From NCBI GenBank assembly GCA_027382625.1, contig JAJKFJ010022933.1, positions 62,001 through 126,000 on the forward strand: 64,000 nt of DNA, in the 5' to 3' direction. The position numbers and the translations under genes are program-made. This document shows positions 48,296 to 58,407 of the stretch, in pieces; the first letter of the stretch is position 1; every line of letters starts with the position of its first letter. The notes under the pieces were generated by a model that saw only the letters and a list, made by a program, of their open reading frames with translations, was not told the origin of the DNA and ran no database searches. The DNA is from Tetmemena sp. SeJ-2015. Taxonomy: Eukaryota > Ciliophora > Spirotrichea > Sporadotrichida > Oxytrichidae.

Positions 48296-49133
48296 AATTG
48301 TTAGTTAGTGATCAATTTATTTCCTAATCTTTTCTTATATTTTTGTATTCATCATAGTTTGAATAAAAAATTCGATCAGGCAGTTGAAAGCAAGTATTTA
48401 ATTAATTTAGCGTTTATACTCCTAAGGGCTTTCCTAGCAGTTGGCTTAGATTTATTTTCGTTAATTACTTGATTAGATTCGTGGCTGCTTGCAATTACCT
48501 TGCAAGTGGAGTATGGTATAGAATCAATGAAATGGACTTTGACTACTACTACTTATTCTACTAAATTGACAATCTGATTTGTATGGCAGCATATGGAAGC
48601 ACTTACTTAAATATGATAAGCAAAGGTGCCTTTTGTAGGAAATATCTTAACTGTCCATGGAATGATGTACGTGAATAGAGCAATAGTAATGGATTCTCAA
48701 TTAGGTTTAAGACTAAAGCAAACTGAGAATGAAAAAAATAGAAGTCTAATAAATAAGAAGGATTGGAGTCTTCCCTGAGGGAACTACTTTCAACAATAGC
48801 TATATTCTGCCCTTAAAAAGAGGGTGTGAATTTATAGTTAAGCCAGGATTCTTAGATTATGATTGTCCTTATGTGCACGCTCACTAAGATCAAAAGCACA
48901 AACTGCAGCAATATATTCTTCAGTTCTCTTCCTTCGAGATCTTTTGCAGGGTGGGTACTCTTCCAATATTCGTCCCTAACGATTACATGTATGAGAAATT
49001 CAAGGATAAGGGAACTGAAAAGTGGGAGATTTACGCCTGGGTCATCAGAGATATTCTATCCAAGGCCTCAGGAAAGCCCAAATTTGATATTGAACTTAAG
49101 ACCAAGTTCGATTACGAGCTAGCTGTAGGATAG
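46867..49133 (+). CDS. Membrane glycerophospholipid acyltransferase (LPLAT family, LPCAT/AGPAT-like); scrambled gene, 13 MDSs
   Basis: Family: acyl-CoA-dependent acylation of lysophospholipids at the ER. Odd MDSs: 1 46867-46965, 3 46996-47162, 5 47279-47357, 7 47357-47465, 9 48074-48118, 11 48194-48238, 13 48252-48295 (TGA). Even MDSs: 2 48368-48397, 4 48411-48452, 6 48458-48546, 8 48565-48682, 10 48741-48823, 12 48840-49133. Joined in numerical order they give one frame: membrane N-terminus (SFFLWFFIVNTVIGVILF), ESKYPAWRRADRKWEKM, GWRLTVVNYLIRFVAACNYL, the H-x4-D catalytic motif in SGHTSWIDNLICM, YVNRAGTTEEKDK, VFPEGTTFNNSYILPLKRG (acceptor-binding motif), SIKPGFLDYD, TLPIFVPNDYMYEKFKDKG and a C-terminus RKPNKTKEE. 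Pointer lengths 4-13 nt. MDS3 contains an unresolved insert (about 47060-47135). Confidence 0.9.
47466..48073. other. Long IES inside the odd block of the acyltransferase gene
   Basis: 608 nt between MDS7 and MDS9, AT-rich. One plus-strand frame near 47640-47720 looks faintly protein-like (EVEWNEPSNRQIYEEDLPRH), but I cannot place it in the acyltransferase. The stretch is much longer than the other IESs of this gene, so it may hide a further MDS or part of another gene. Confidence 0.4.
48368..49133 (+). other. Acyltransferase gene, even MDS block (2-4-6-8-10-12)
   Basis: Six even-numbered MDSs in order: 48368-48397, 48411-48452, 48458-48546, 48565-48682, 48741-48823, 48840-49133. Gaps between them are only 13, 5, 18, 58 and 16 nt. 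Read alone, the block encodes alternate slices of the protein and no complete motif set: MDS8 begins at the IDN of the HTSWIDN motif and MDS10 carries the FPEGT motif. Confidence 0.88.
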
Positions 49134-49192
49134 AAGATATATTCATCATCATGCTAAAAATTAACATTATCTAGGGTAATTAATTAAAATAC

Positions 49193-50489
49193 TCATTCGA
49201 TTTTATTCTGTCTTGATCTGAGCTTTGATATTAAGTATTCACCTGACGACACAATTATTGCGCCTAATATTCCAAAAGCCAATCCAAGTAATTCCATCAT
49301 CTTCAATTAAAATATTAAAGCATCTCATCTTCAACGACTATCCTGACACATAAGTTGTAAGCAGAGTCAGGTAAATGATTTAAGTAAGCATTAAAGAAGC
49401 AGCTGGTCCGGCCAATCCATTTGCAACAGCTTGCACTATTAAAATCTTGCCAGTTGCTATGAAGCAACTTCCTATAGAGCCTATTAAGAAATCTCCCCAC
49501 TCAACTTCACCTTGAAATAGGAAGTATACTCCTATTACAAAGTAGATTTAATACTCGAATATAAGCCCATCAATTGAGACATCCCACGAGCTATAGGCTT
49601 TCTTATAAAATCTCACAAATATATGCTTGATAGATAGGGATAAAGGTGAGAGGAGAGCAAGTACTATGCTCATATAGGCATTCCTGCTAACATCCTCTTA
49701 GTTTATCTCAGTTAGTGCTTCCTGTGAAGTTTCGTTGGTACTTAGACTTAAGCATACCACACATCCAATCATTGTTGCTATTCCTGTGAGTTGCACTCGG
49801 GAAACCTTCTCTTTGAAGAATATGTAGAATATTATCAAGTTGTAAACTGAGGTTAGAGAGTTCAGCGATATAATAACTCCTTGGTTGATGTTTCCAAGTT
49901 TAGCATAGTAGAAAGCGAATGTGATAGTGGTTAAATTTAGGAGATTAGTGACTCCATTTCCAAAAAGAGGAATGAGGTTTGAGTATTTGAAGGATTTGTC
50001 TTCGTTAAATAAGTTGGACTTGAGATAGTTTATGTAAGTTCCATGAAAATTAAATTAAGAATTGACTTATTCCGCAAACATTACTGCATTCGATAAATCG
50101 CAAGGATAATATAAGGTATTAGACCTACATATCCTATGGTTTTTATACCGTTTCTTGATATTATAGTTAGTGTATAGTTTCCTAGTGCCATCATGAGACC
50201 AGTCATTATTCTAAAAAAATATTAAATATTTCACAAATAACCAAAGATTATCTTAATTATTAAGTAAAATCTGATAGCTTTAATATAAATATATCTATCT
50301 AAAAATATAACAATAAAATTGACTCCTTAAATAATTGGATAATACAAAATATAAATTAAGGCTTGCACTATCCATAATTTACTTTGCTTTTAAATTGGAT
50401 CTTTCTTCAAAAGAGGCTCTTTTAGCTCATCCAGTTGATTCTTAGAATCTTGTAATTAAAGCTTTTACATTTATTATATTCGATTTCAT
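49193..50489 (-). CDS. Drug/metabolite transporter superfamily (EamA/SLC35-like) membrane protein
   Basis: Multi-pass transporter. From ATG 50489 (MKSNIINVKALITR), a hydrophilic start with an ELKEPLLKK stretch leads to a first span (WIVQALIYILYYPIIQGVNF). After an insert (about 50220-50300) come LMMALGNYTLTIISRNGIKT, GYVGLIPYIILAIY, FAFYYAKLGNINQGVIISLN, LTSVYNLIIFYIFFKEKVSR, LTGIATMIGCVVCLSLS, YMSIVLALLSPLSLSIKH, FVIGVYFLFQGEVEWGDFL, GLAGPAASLMLTQIIYLTLL and a last span LGLAFGILGAIIVSSGEYLI; stop at 49193-49195. Internal pseudo-symmetry and the ISLNSLTSVYNLI...FFKEK pattern fit DMT carriers. About ten spans can be counted. The substrate is unknown. A small insert near 49310-49345 separates the last two spans. 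Confidence 0.75.
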
Positions 50490-50632
50490 TTTAGCTGGGT
50501 GCAATGATTTATAAATTTATTTGGTCAAATGTATTTGCTTATATTTCTGCAGAGAATCATAAAGACGATTATGATTTTATGTCTTGAGGTAAAAAATAAA
50601 ATCTAAGTATAGAAGACAATCTCTGAATCAAA

Positions 50633-52504
50633 ATGGAGAAATCATAGAAATTCGAATAGATTCAGTCAGCATCTTAGCTCTGCTTGATCACTCAAAGATA
50701 GGTAATTTATTAGAGTTAATGAGCTTAGAAAGCTTAGTTAGATTCAATTATTGCAAGATACTAGAGCCTGAAAACAATTGAAAACGGAGAGGTGGTCTAA
50801 TTGTATGAAGAGCTACTTTTAGTTGAGGATGAAGTTAATTTTTACTTTGATAGCTGTCAGCAAACTCTCGTAACTATTTTTAGATTCGATAATATAAAAC
50901 CTATTTTAGAGCGATGCTGGGCTGGAGAGCTTGACTCTTATTTGCAGAACCATTAATGAGGATCCGCATTTGATGAAGATTAGAGTAGATAATTAAGTTA
51001 CATATGAGAGTAGGTCCTAGAGGGATGAGTCAATGCAATAAAGCCTGAATAATAGTAAAATCAGTCAAAAACAAATGAGTAATGCAAATAATGGGATTGA
51101 AAATGGATCACTCTATAATAATTTGAATGAGGATGAAGATTCTTCACTTAGCTAGTAGGATTCAATATCAATCAACGTGGAACCATACCTGATAAGTTAC
51201 GATGACTAAAAAGTTATTTCAGCTGAGAAAGATAAGCATCATCATCCTATAGACTAGAGATAGGAAAGTGCTTTGGTCAAAACTTAAGATGAGGAATAAA
51301 AAATTATCTAAGAATCCGCTGAAGAAGAGGAAAAGTATTTTATGGCAAGGCATCACAGCTCAGATGACTTGTCGAGATTTTAGGAGGAATAAAAACACTC
51401 ATAGTTTAATTATAAGGTAGAAGAGATGTTAAATGAAATTCTCTTTCTCTAGGAGGAGTACAGAATTGATGAAGCTGGAGAGAAACTTAAAGCAGTAAAA
51501 TAGTTTATAGAAGATGCAAAAACAGATGTTATTATTTTTGAAGGGTATTTTTTATGAGAATAGAGAAGGAGTAGATGAGTTGTTGAGAGTTAAAATTACA
51601 GAAAACTAAAAAATATAAAAACTAGAGAGGGATCTTTTAGAGGTTAGCAGAATTTTGCGATTATTGGATGATGATTCCGGATATGCAACTGTGTCATAAG
51701 ACAAAAAGAAGGGTTTAAAGATGCAAGTAAAAAAGGTAGATGGAGAAAAATTCGTTACATTCAGATTCGAAGCAAAGGAGTAAAAGATACACCTTTTCAA
51801 TTTACTGTGCATGATTTATGAGACAGATTTATACTAGCTTTGGTTTCCCTAGTGCAAAAGATCTTACACCGTAAGCAAAATTTATAACATTAAATTTTTT
51901 CTAGATTAAAAAGCTTGGAAAGGCTTGCAAGATGGCTTATGCAGAATTTTTCTTTCCTTTCCCTATGTCTAATAGAGAAGGAATCCTTTACGGATTCGGA
52001 AATAACAGAGTAAAGACAAATGGTTCTATTCTTGTAATGGCAAAAAGTTTGAGTTAAATAAGCGATCCTATGGTTCAACAAGAGGTTGGGGAGTTGAATT
52101 TCTAGAGACGAAAAGAAGGGCTGGTTGAGATGCAAATATTGACTTATGGCTTTGAAATAACACCAATTAGTGCAAACGAGCTCACTCTGAGATCTGTCAT
52201 GCAGTTCAATCCATAAATAGAGAGGATACCTGAGTCACTTATCAATTGGGTTACGAAATAATTTCTAGACATGATGATTTCTAAGATGATAAGTTTCAGC
52301 AAAGGATTCAAAGGCACTTAGTATGAGAAGAGACTTAAAGCAACTGAAAATGCAGTTTTTTACTTATGGATTCAACAGTAAAAATTATAATTATTTGTGC
52401 ACATTTAATTGAGTATATCCGCGATTTTTATAATGACAAAGGATGGGCTTATCAGCCTTATACTTTTTGACAAATTAACGTGTACTATATCTTGTTTTTA
52501 TTGA
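50633..52504 (+). CDS. START-like lipid-binding domain protein
   Basis: The ATG at 50633 opens a Gln/Glu-rich N-terminal half (about 50640-51500, one or more frame changes), then a domain resembling START/lipid-transfer folds: IHLFNLLCMIYETDLYQLWF (about 51790), KACKMAYAEFFFPFPMSNRE, ILYGFGNNRVKTNGSILVMA, VEMQILTYGFEITPISANEL, TLRSVMQFNPQIERIPESLI, NWVTKQFLDMMISKM (about 52250). The pattern FNLI...YE.DL...WFP, followed by FPFP.S.RE and an IPESLINWV helix, matches ciliate START-like proteins. An intron-like gap lies at 51875-51905. The frame stays open to TGA 52502-52504, but the conserved part ends near 52380. Ligand unknown. Confidence 0.6.
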
Positions 52505-52538
52505 AACAATTGAATATTTTTGGGAAATTATAAATATC

Positions 52539-53850
52539 ATGATAGATAAATAGAAGAAGTAGAAAGTTTCTTCTTTTCCACATTTTTCCTAATTTTAAGA
52601 CTCTTATAAAGATGTTGAAGAGAATCTATATTAAAACAGGAGGATAGTGAACACTTCCCATCGAGCATTTCAGTCTGTTCAAAAGCACAAAAAGTTGATT
52701 ATAAACAGTTTAAGGCTTTTAAGTGACTAGTCTGCAGAAGAAATACTTCAAAACTGCTAAGATAAAAAATAAAAACTCACCATTTTGAGAGATGCTTTGA
52801 ATGAACCTTAAAAAGCTAAGCAATAAAAGCAGAATTTAATGGAAAGTTATCCCATTTCAAAAGCAGTAGTAGAAAACTTTATAAAAAGACAAAAAGAGTT
52901 CTAAGTTGTATAACCTAGAGTTAAAATGATGAAGAGGCTTAAATCTGCTAGAAATTCAAACCAAAATGTAAAAAATGAAATAAATTAAAAAGAGTTAAAT
53001 TCAGATAAAGCTTTCAATCCCTATTTAGAAGAGGAATAAACAACTGCGCAAAGCTTTCATACAGTTCTTTTGAATAATCAGATATAGATAGAGGAAAATA
53101 AGGAGTCTCATTCTTAATTTAAAGATAGATAACCTACTAGCTATTAAAAAAGGTGAATAGTTTTCCGAACAAAATCTGTTTAGCTAGAAGCGCCAATAAG
53201 AGCCTTATCATCTGATCTATTATATTAATTCAGATTTATTTCCTGATCAGGATTCTTAATCTAGGAAAACTGAATTTATATTTTAAAAAAACTGATCAAG
53301 AAGACTTGAATGATCCAATTAATTTAAATAGTGCCTCTAAATTCTCTCGGAGAGCAACTTCTAGATCAAGAAATTCATTTGACATGAAAAACCATCAACA
53401 TAAATCTGAGTTTTCTGCGTTCCCACTAAGAGAGCATAAATTGGAAATTTTAAACAGTTAAAGAAGATATGACTTACTTAATAATGAGGTATTCTAAAGT
53501 TATAATGACCTTCCTCAAGCCCTGACAGAAAGAGAGACTGATTAGTAAGCTACTTCTAAATAAATAAACATACTTTCATCTAAAATATTTCCTCTCATGG
53601 ATAGATAAAACTCTTCTAAGTCCATATCTAGGCTCTCTAAGCATATAAACTATGTGAACTCTTCGATTAAAGGAAACTGTTAAAGAAGATAAAAACCAGC
53701 TGATGTTATCAGCAAGAATAATTAAAATGAAGTCATATCACCTAGTCCTACTAGGAAATATTTCATCAGCAAATACTATGCCAATAATTTCATTAAAAAG
53801 GAAGATGAAAAGTAAAAAAAGTTAAGGAAATTTCAACTTGGTGCATTCAT
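52539..53850 (+). CDS. Hypothetical Lys/Gln/Ser-rich protein
   Basis: The ATG at 52539 opens a frame of about 205 codons to TGA at about 53155. A second frame of similar composition runs from about 53290 to 53850 (DLNDPINLNSASKFSRRATS; FPLMDRQNSSKSISRLSKHI; RKYFISKYYANNFIKKEDEK). Between them (53155-53290) lie two short frames separated by likely IESs. Basic, low-complexity, no domain recognised. The 3' end is set where the protein-like composition stops; the frame itself continues without TGA. Confidence 0.4.
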
Positions 53851-54045
53851 CAGTTAATTTATGTTAATACATTAATATAAAAAAAGGATAAATCAACGGT
53901 ATCTATTATTATTTTTTCCTTAATTGATAAAGATTGTGATATGTGATATATACCTTCTGATTAAAGATTTTTTTGGATTGCATTAATCTCTCTAAAAATG
54001 TTATAAAAGCTACTCATTTTACATTCAAAATTTTTTTTTATAAAT

Positions 54046-54650
54046 ATGTCATTACACTCAAATATATATTGGTACCAGATTTATCCAAAGAATCTTAAAG
54101 AAAAAATTTAATTAGTAGGTAATAAAGTAGAGGGATAGATTCATCTATAAGTTTTGATAAATAAAAGTGGCTTAAGAAAAACACTCTGCCTGATTATGAA
54201 TTCATTTGAAAATTAGCTTCCTCCATCAATCTATCAACCAATCATTCTTAAAGGTATTTGAGGAAAGATGTGTAATTAATTTATTATAAATCTTTTGGTA
54301 TTAGTTAGTGCTTTGTGAAGCTATGATGTAATCTAGGAATACTTAGGAATCTGTGGCTCCCTTGAGGACCTCAATTCTGTTTAGCATGCAAAAGCGATTT
54401 GACCCAGTGCCAAACAAATCCAAGAAATATAACGACGATCTTAATCACTTGATAACGTGGAATCCTATTTCTAAGGGGTCAGAAAGCTTTAAAAGTTAGA
54501 GTAACTGCGTCAAGTCAAATAATCAAAGCAGAAAAGAAACGCAACCAGATTCTGACGAAGATTCTAATAGAACTCACTATAGCCTAGACAAATAATATAA
54601 AATAAACTCATTTAATAAAGTAAAGAGTATAAAATTATGTTTAACTCTGA
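54046..54650 (+). CDS. Hypothetical small protein in at least two exons
   Basis: The ATG at 54046 opens SLHSNIYWYQIYPKNLKEKI..., ending near 54240 with QLPPSIYQPIILK followed by GTATTTGAGG, a possible 5' splice site. After about 70 nt, a second protein-like frame (VAPLRTSILFSMQKRFDPVP; KKYNDDLNHLITWNPISKGS; RKETQPDSDEDSNRTHYSLD) runs past 54600. No family recognised, and the joint is not resolved. Confidence 0.4.
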
Positions 54651-54952
54651 AAAGTTAAAAATAGATAGTTTTTTTTTTTTAAAATTAGTAATTATTACAA
54701 AGAAGAGTCTATTGTGAATAGAAATGACAGCTAACATCTATATTCTTACAAATTAATGTGAATTCAATAAAAATTTTCGTTTATAGATGGTATAAGAAAT
54801 TTTGTCAGTTATCTTTAATTTTGAAATATGCTTGATTTATTTCGCAACAAAAACAAGCAATCTAAAACGTCAGATCACATATAAATTTTGTAAGGATAAT
54901 GAAATATTAAAGATCAAGAATTTAATCTTTATTTTTTTTCTTAATTATAAAA
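54651..54952. other. AT-rich spacer with T11 run
   Basis: No convincing gene. It contains a T-rich run at about 54669-54680. A short frame starting at about 54828 (MLDLFRNKNKQSKTSDHIQ) ends after about 25 codons. Confidence 0.4.
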
Positions 54953-56150
54953 ATGAGGTTATAATTTAAGCAATAGTTGAGAAATTCAAATCACATATAA
55001 AGGAAACTGGTTTCCAAAAGAAATTCACTTGCTTCTAACTATGAAGTTGAGAATAAAAAAGAGACTCCCTATCAAGATTATATTCAGCGAAAGTAAAATG
55101 TTCTCGACCATAAGTTACAAAAGATAAATATATTCAACTTATCTTCCTTATATTTAACAGAGGGAGAAATCAACTAAACTTAAGTGTAATAAATCTAGAG
55201 AGCCAAAAATCTACTGAGTCCCTCACTAATTACCATTTAGCTGAACAAAATAGAGGAAATTCAGCCAAGTATTCTAAAAGGGTACTAATTTCTAGAAGAT
55301 TTATTTATTTTTATGACCTACGACGTCGATTGGTTTTGATGGTCAAAAATCTACTTGCAATCTTAATTAATCACAAGTTACTCTACACCCTTACTCCACG
55401 GAATAAAATGAGAAGAATGCTGTTCCTACTTCAAACTTTAAATTACTGAGTGAGAGTTGCTTCATGCCTTAAGGTTTCCTTTAAGAAGCATTTTTGGGTG
55501 GCGATTCTTTATATTTTTAATTGTGGCAAGGTAAAGTCAAATATGTATCTGAGATTAAAACAACAGCGACAGCAAAAGAAGAATCTGATGAGCAATAATA
55601 GTAAAGGAGTAGAACATTAATCGACTCCATTATAAGAGAAAAGGAAAGCTTAAGCCAAAGAATCCTAAATTTTAAAGTTAAAAGAGATTTTGAATGAATT
55701 CTCTGTTCGAAAATCATCCTCAAAAATTAATAATTAGTATGAGTAAAAGATGCTATCTAATATGAATATCAAAGTTCAAATTATCATAACTTGTATATCA
55801 TTTAGTCCTAAGGAATGGTCATTCAACAGTATTGTTAAATGTAAACGGAACACATTAGGTTGAAGATAGCAGATCCCATCACTCGAAGTAAAAAGCTTGC
55901 CTGAATATATCTGGCTAGGCTTTACCCCAAGCTCAAATGCAAAACTAAACAAAAGATCATTATAGGAGGAATAGCATTTGTCTTTCTAAGCCCTCTCAAA
56001 AGCATTAAAGTGAATTATTACTTTGGGAGTTTAATTTTACTATCTTTAATTTCAAATTGAGTATGACCTCACCACTCCTGATCTTCTCTCTTATAATAGT
56101 TACTAGACTGATGCTAAATTAAAACCTCGCTAAACTTTAATACTCAATGT
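54953..56150 (+). CDS. Hypothetical protein, possibly lipid/beta-domain related, unrecognised
   Basis: ATG 54953 (MRLQFKQQLRNSNHIQRKLV). Frame 1 runs to TGA at about 55336 (LSPSLITIQLNKIEEIQPSI; FLEDLFIFMTYDVDWF). The same frame resumes immediately after it (KLLSESCFMPQGFLQEAFLG; GDSLYFQLWQGKVKYVSEIK) to TGA at about 55695, and a third open frame follows to about 56150 (LVLRNGHSTVLLNVNGTHQV). The pattern LYFQLWQGKVKYVSEIK suggests a beta-strand-rich domain. The single in-frame TGA at 55336 implies an insert there. No motif gives a function. Confidence 0.4.
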
Positions 56151-56338
56151 GATAAAATTAATTAGCTCATAATAATTTACAAATGAAGAGAAAATTTAAT
56201 AAATAATGAAAGTTGATGCTTTTAATGTCGATTGAATCAAATGATTTTGTAAGAATTTATCAAAATAATTATTTCATCACTATTTGATAATGAATCTCGA
56301 CATTATGAAATTAGAGAATAGATTAAAAAGGAAAGAAC

Positions 56339-58185
56339 AAGGACTTGAAAATATGCAATCTAAAGCTTCAAGGTCAAACTGTTTTGAGCTTCGCAGCAGC
56401 TTACGGATTCAAAAATATCTAGAACATCATCTGTTTTAATATTTCATTTTCATCAGAAATTTAAAGCGCGGATAGTGTGAGTATGATTATGTCGAAATCA
56501 TGGCATGCCCTGGAGGATGCTTAAACGGAGGAGGCTAAATTAAGCCTAACTAGTTCAATTTGTCACCAAAGGACCTCTTGGATAATTTAGAAATTCTAAT
56601 TAGGAATCAAGAATCTAAAGAGCTGGTTCCAGAGCCAGAGAAAAATAAAGTCATAGTGTAGCTTATTAAGATGATGTCGGTTGCTTATGATGGGTGGCAA
56701 AAGACAAACTTCAAAGCAGTTTCGAAGGACCTAATCACTCACAGCATCAAATGGTGACAAGATAATTAATAAGATTTTAATCAGTAGTTATTTTCCAATT
56801 AATTTCATTATTCCTCCCCTCTTAGCAAGCGAAATACGATTAAATAGAATAATAACCTTTGATAAAATGTTCTCGACTAAATTATCAGATTTAGATGACT
56901 TTATCGCACCCTCTTAGGAATGTGTGAAGATGATTCTGCCATCAACTAGTTCTGATTCAACAAAAGTTTAGATTAATTCAGGCATCTAGATAGACTAAGA
57001 TATGGTATAGTTATGAAATGTTAATCCAGCTTTAGAGTGATGAGTGGAGTGTAAAAACAGATCCTGGTCATAATATTAGACCAGATTTGATAAAGGCAAA
57101 AGGAGAGGGTTAGACAGCAAAAGTCTCTTTATCAGACTGTTTAGCTTGTAGTGGATGCGTTACCTCAGCAGAAACTGTGCTAATTCAATAACATAGCATC
57201 GAGCAATTCCTCTCTCTGTTCAATGCTTAGAATTTCGTTGTAGTTGCCATATCTCCTTAGAGTTTGGCATCTCTAACACTTTTCTATCAGCTGAAGGATG
57301 AAGTGTAGACTTTTAGGAAACTTCAAACTCTTTTCACAAGCAAAGGTGCCAAAGTAGTCTTAGATCTCTCACTATTCAGTTTGCTTACACTTCAACTGAG
57401 TTTTGATGAGTTCAAGCAGAAATTTATGACGAGTGAAAAATATTAAAAGGTCAAAGAGACACTATAAAATATTAAAGACGAGGTTTAATAAGAAGATTTC
57501 GAAGAAAAAAAGTAATCGGCAAAGAAGGTCTTTAAGAAATCGGTTCAAGAACCAGGATTACCCATTCTTGCATCAGAATGCCCGGGTTGGGTATGCTATG
57601 CTGAAAAATAAGTAGGGGAATAAGCTTTTCCGTTCATGTCCACAGTTAAGTCACCATAACAGCTTTGTGGATGTCTCTTGAAGCATTTCCTTTCTATGAA
57701 GAACAAAATATCGCCTGAGTTTATAAAAGTAGTGACTGTTATGCCTTGCTATGATAAGAAGTTAGAGGCAGTGAGGCCTAATTTTACTTTGAGAGAGGAT
57801 ATAGGCTAAGATAATCCTGATTTGGAAATAAAAGAGGTAGACACTGTCTTGGCCACACATGAGCTAGTAGAACTGATTGGTTCTGAGAGAGATAGCTTTG
57901 ATAAATTTGAGGAATATAAATGGGTAAAGGAAGAGGATGAATTGATGAGAGGAAGTCCCTCAGGTTGGGGATTCATGGAATTGATGGAATAATTTGTCGA
58001 TGCATCCCAAGATGTTTAATCTCTCAAGGTCGTTTCTTTATATAATATGACCTCTAATGGCTATCTTGAATAATAAATTCTTTTAAAGAGAAAGAATACA
58101 TAATGAGAAGATCAGCGAGGGAAATATTTGGGCTTGAGTTTAGCTCGGATGAACAGTTAGACTATACTCAAGGAAAGAATAAGGA
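56339..58185 (+). CDS. CIAO3: CIAO3/NAR1 (NARFL), cytosolic Fe-S assembly factor; scrambled, C-terminal MDS first
   Basis: Hydrogenase-like protein of the cytosolic Fe-S protein assembly (CIA) pathway. The N-terminal part starts at ATG 56867 (KLSDLDDFIAPSQEC), has a GTATAG...CTTTAG intron (57007-57037), then SLSDCLACSGCVTSAETVLI (4Fe-4S Cys), FVVVAISPQSLASL, ASECPGWVCYAEK, KSPQQLCGCLLKHF, VTVMPCYDKKLEAVRPNF, and NGYLEYIMRRSAREIFG after removal of a 26-nt IES (58068-58093, pointer GAATA). It ends at pointer AAGGA, 58181-58185. The C-terminal MDS lies upstream: it begins with AAGGA at 56339-56343 and encodes KDLKICNLKL, LSFAAAYGFKNIQNII, VEIMACPGGCLNGGGQIKP and a terminal Trp before TGA 56755-56757. 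All expected cluster-ligand Cys are present. The C-terminal Trp fits the CIA-targeting tail. Confidence 0.95.
56427..56449. other. IES, 23 nt, in the C-terminal CIAO3 MDS (pointer TCATC)
   Basis: TCATC at 56427-56431 and 56450-56454. Removal joins FKNIQNII to RNLKRGQCEYDYVEIMACPG in frame, matching the conserved NIQNLVQ...RG.C.YHYVEVMACP block of NAR1. Confidence 0.85.
58068..58093. other. IES, 26 nt, in CIAO3 (pointer GAATA)
   Basis: GAATA at 58068-58072 and 58094-58098. Removal gives NGYLEYIMRRSAREIFG, aligned without a gap to the family's GGYLEHVFRHAARELFG. Unremoved, the frame stops at TGA about 30 nt later. Confidence 0.85.
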
Positions 58186-58407
58186 ATATTCTAGATAATG
58201 ATATAAGCTTTTTAAAAATGAATTAAACTTGTAAAGTATTGAAATTCTTCTCGACCAAGTTAGAAGTTGAAAGGTTTCAACTAACTTGATTATTTGCGGA
58301 AGAAGAATCTGGATAGATATCTTCCATCCTATGCCTATCCGATTGAAAATTTCGTACTCTCAGAAGTCTGACCAAGGATCCGATTCTTGGTGGCAGAGGC
58401 TTCTCCC
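58186..58407. other. Spacer between convergent CIAO3 and RBR ligase genes
   Basis: 222 nt, AT-rich. It contains an imperfect inverted repeat around AAGTTAGAAG...CAACTAACTTG (about 58256-58287). No gene seen. Confidence 0.4.

Noticed and set aside
45198..49133. Pseudogenes or rearranged duplicates as the explanation for broken carrier and acyltransferase frames
   Set aside because: Every break coincides with an exact direct repeat whose partner lies at the next protein segment, and all joins restore frame and motifs. Random decay would not do that.
58256..58290. Inverted repeat between CIAO3 and the RBR ligase as a terminator or transposon end
   Set aside because: Short and imperfect, with no target duplication and no associated coding sequence; noted only as a spacer feature.
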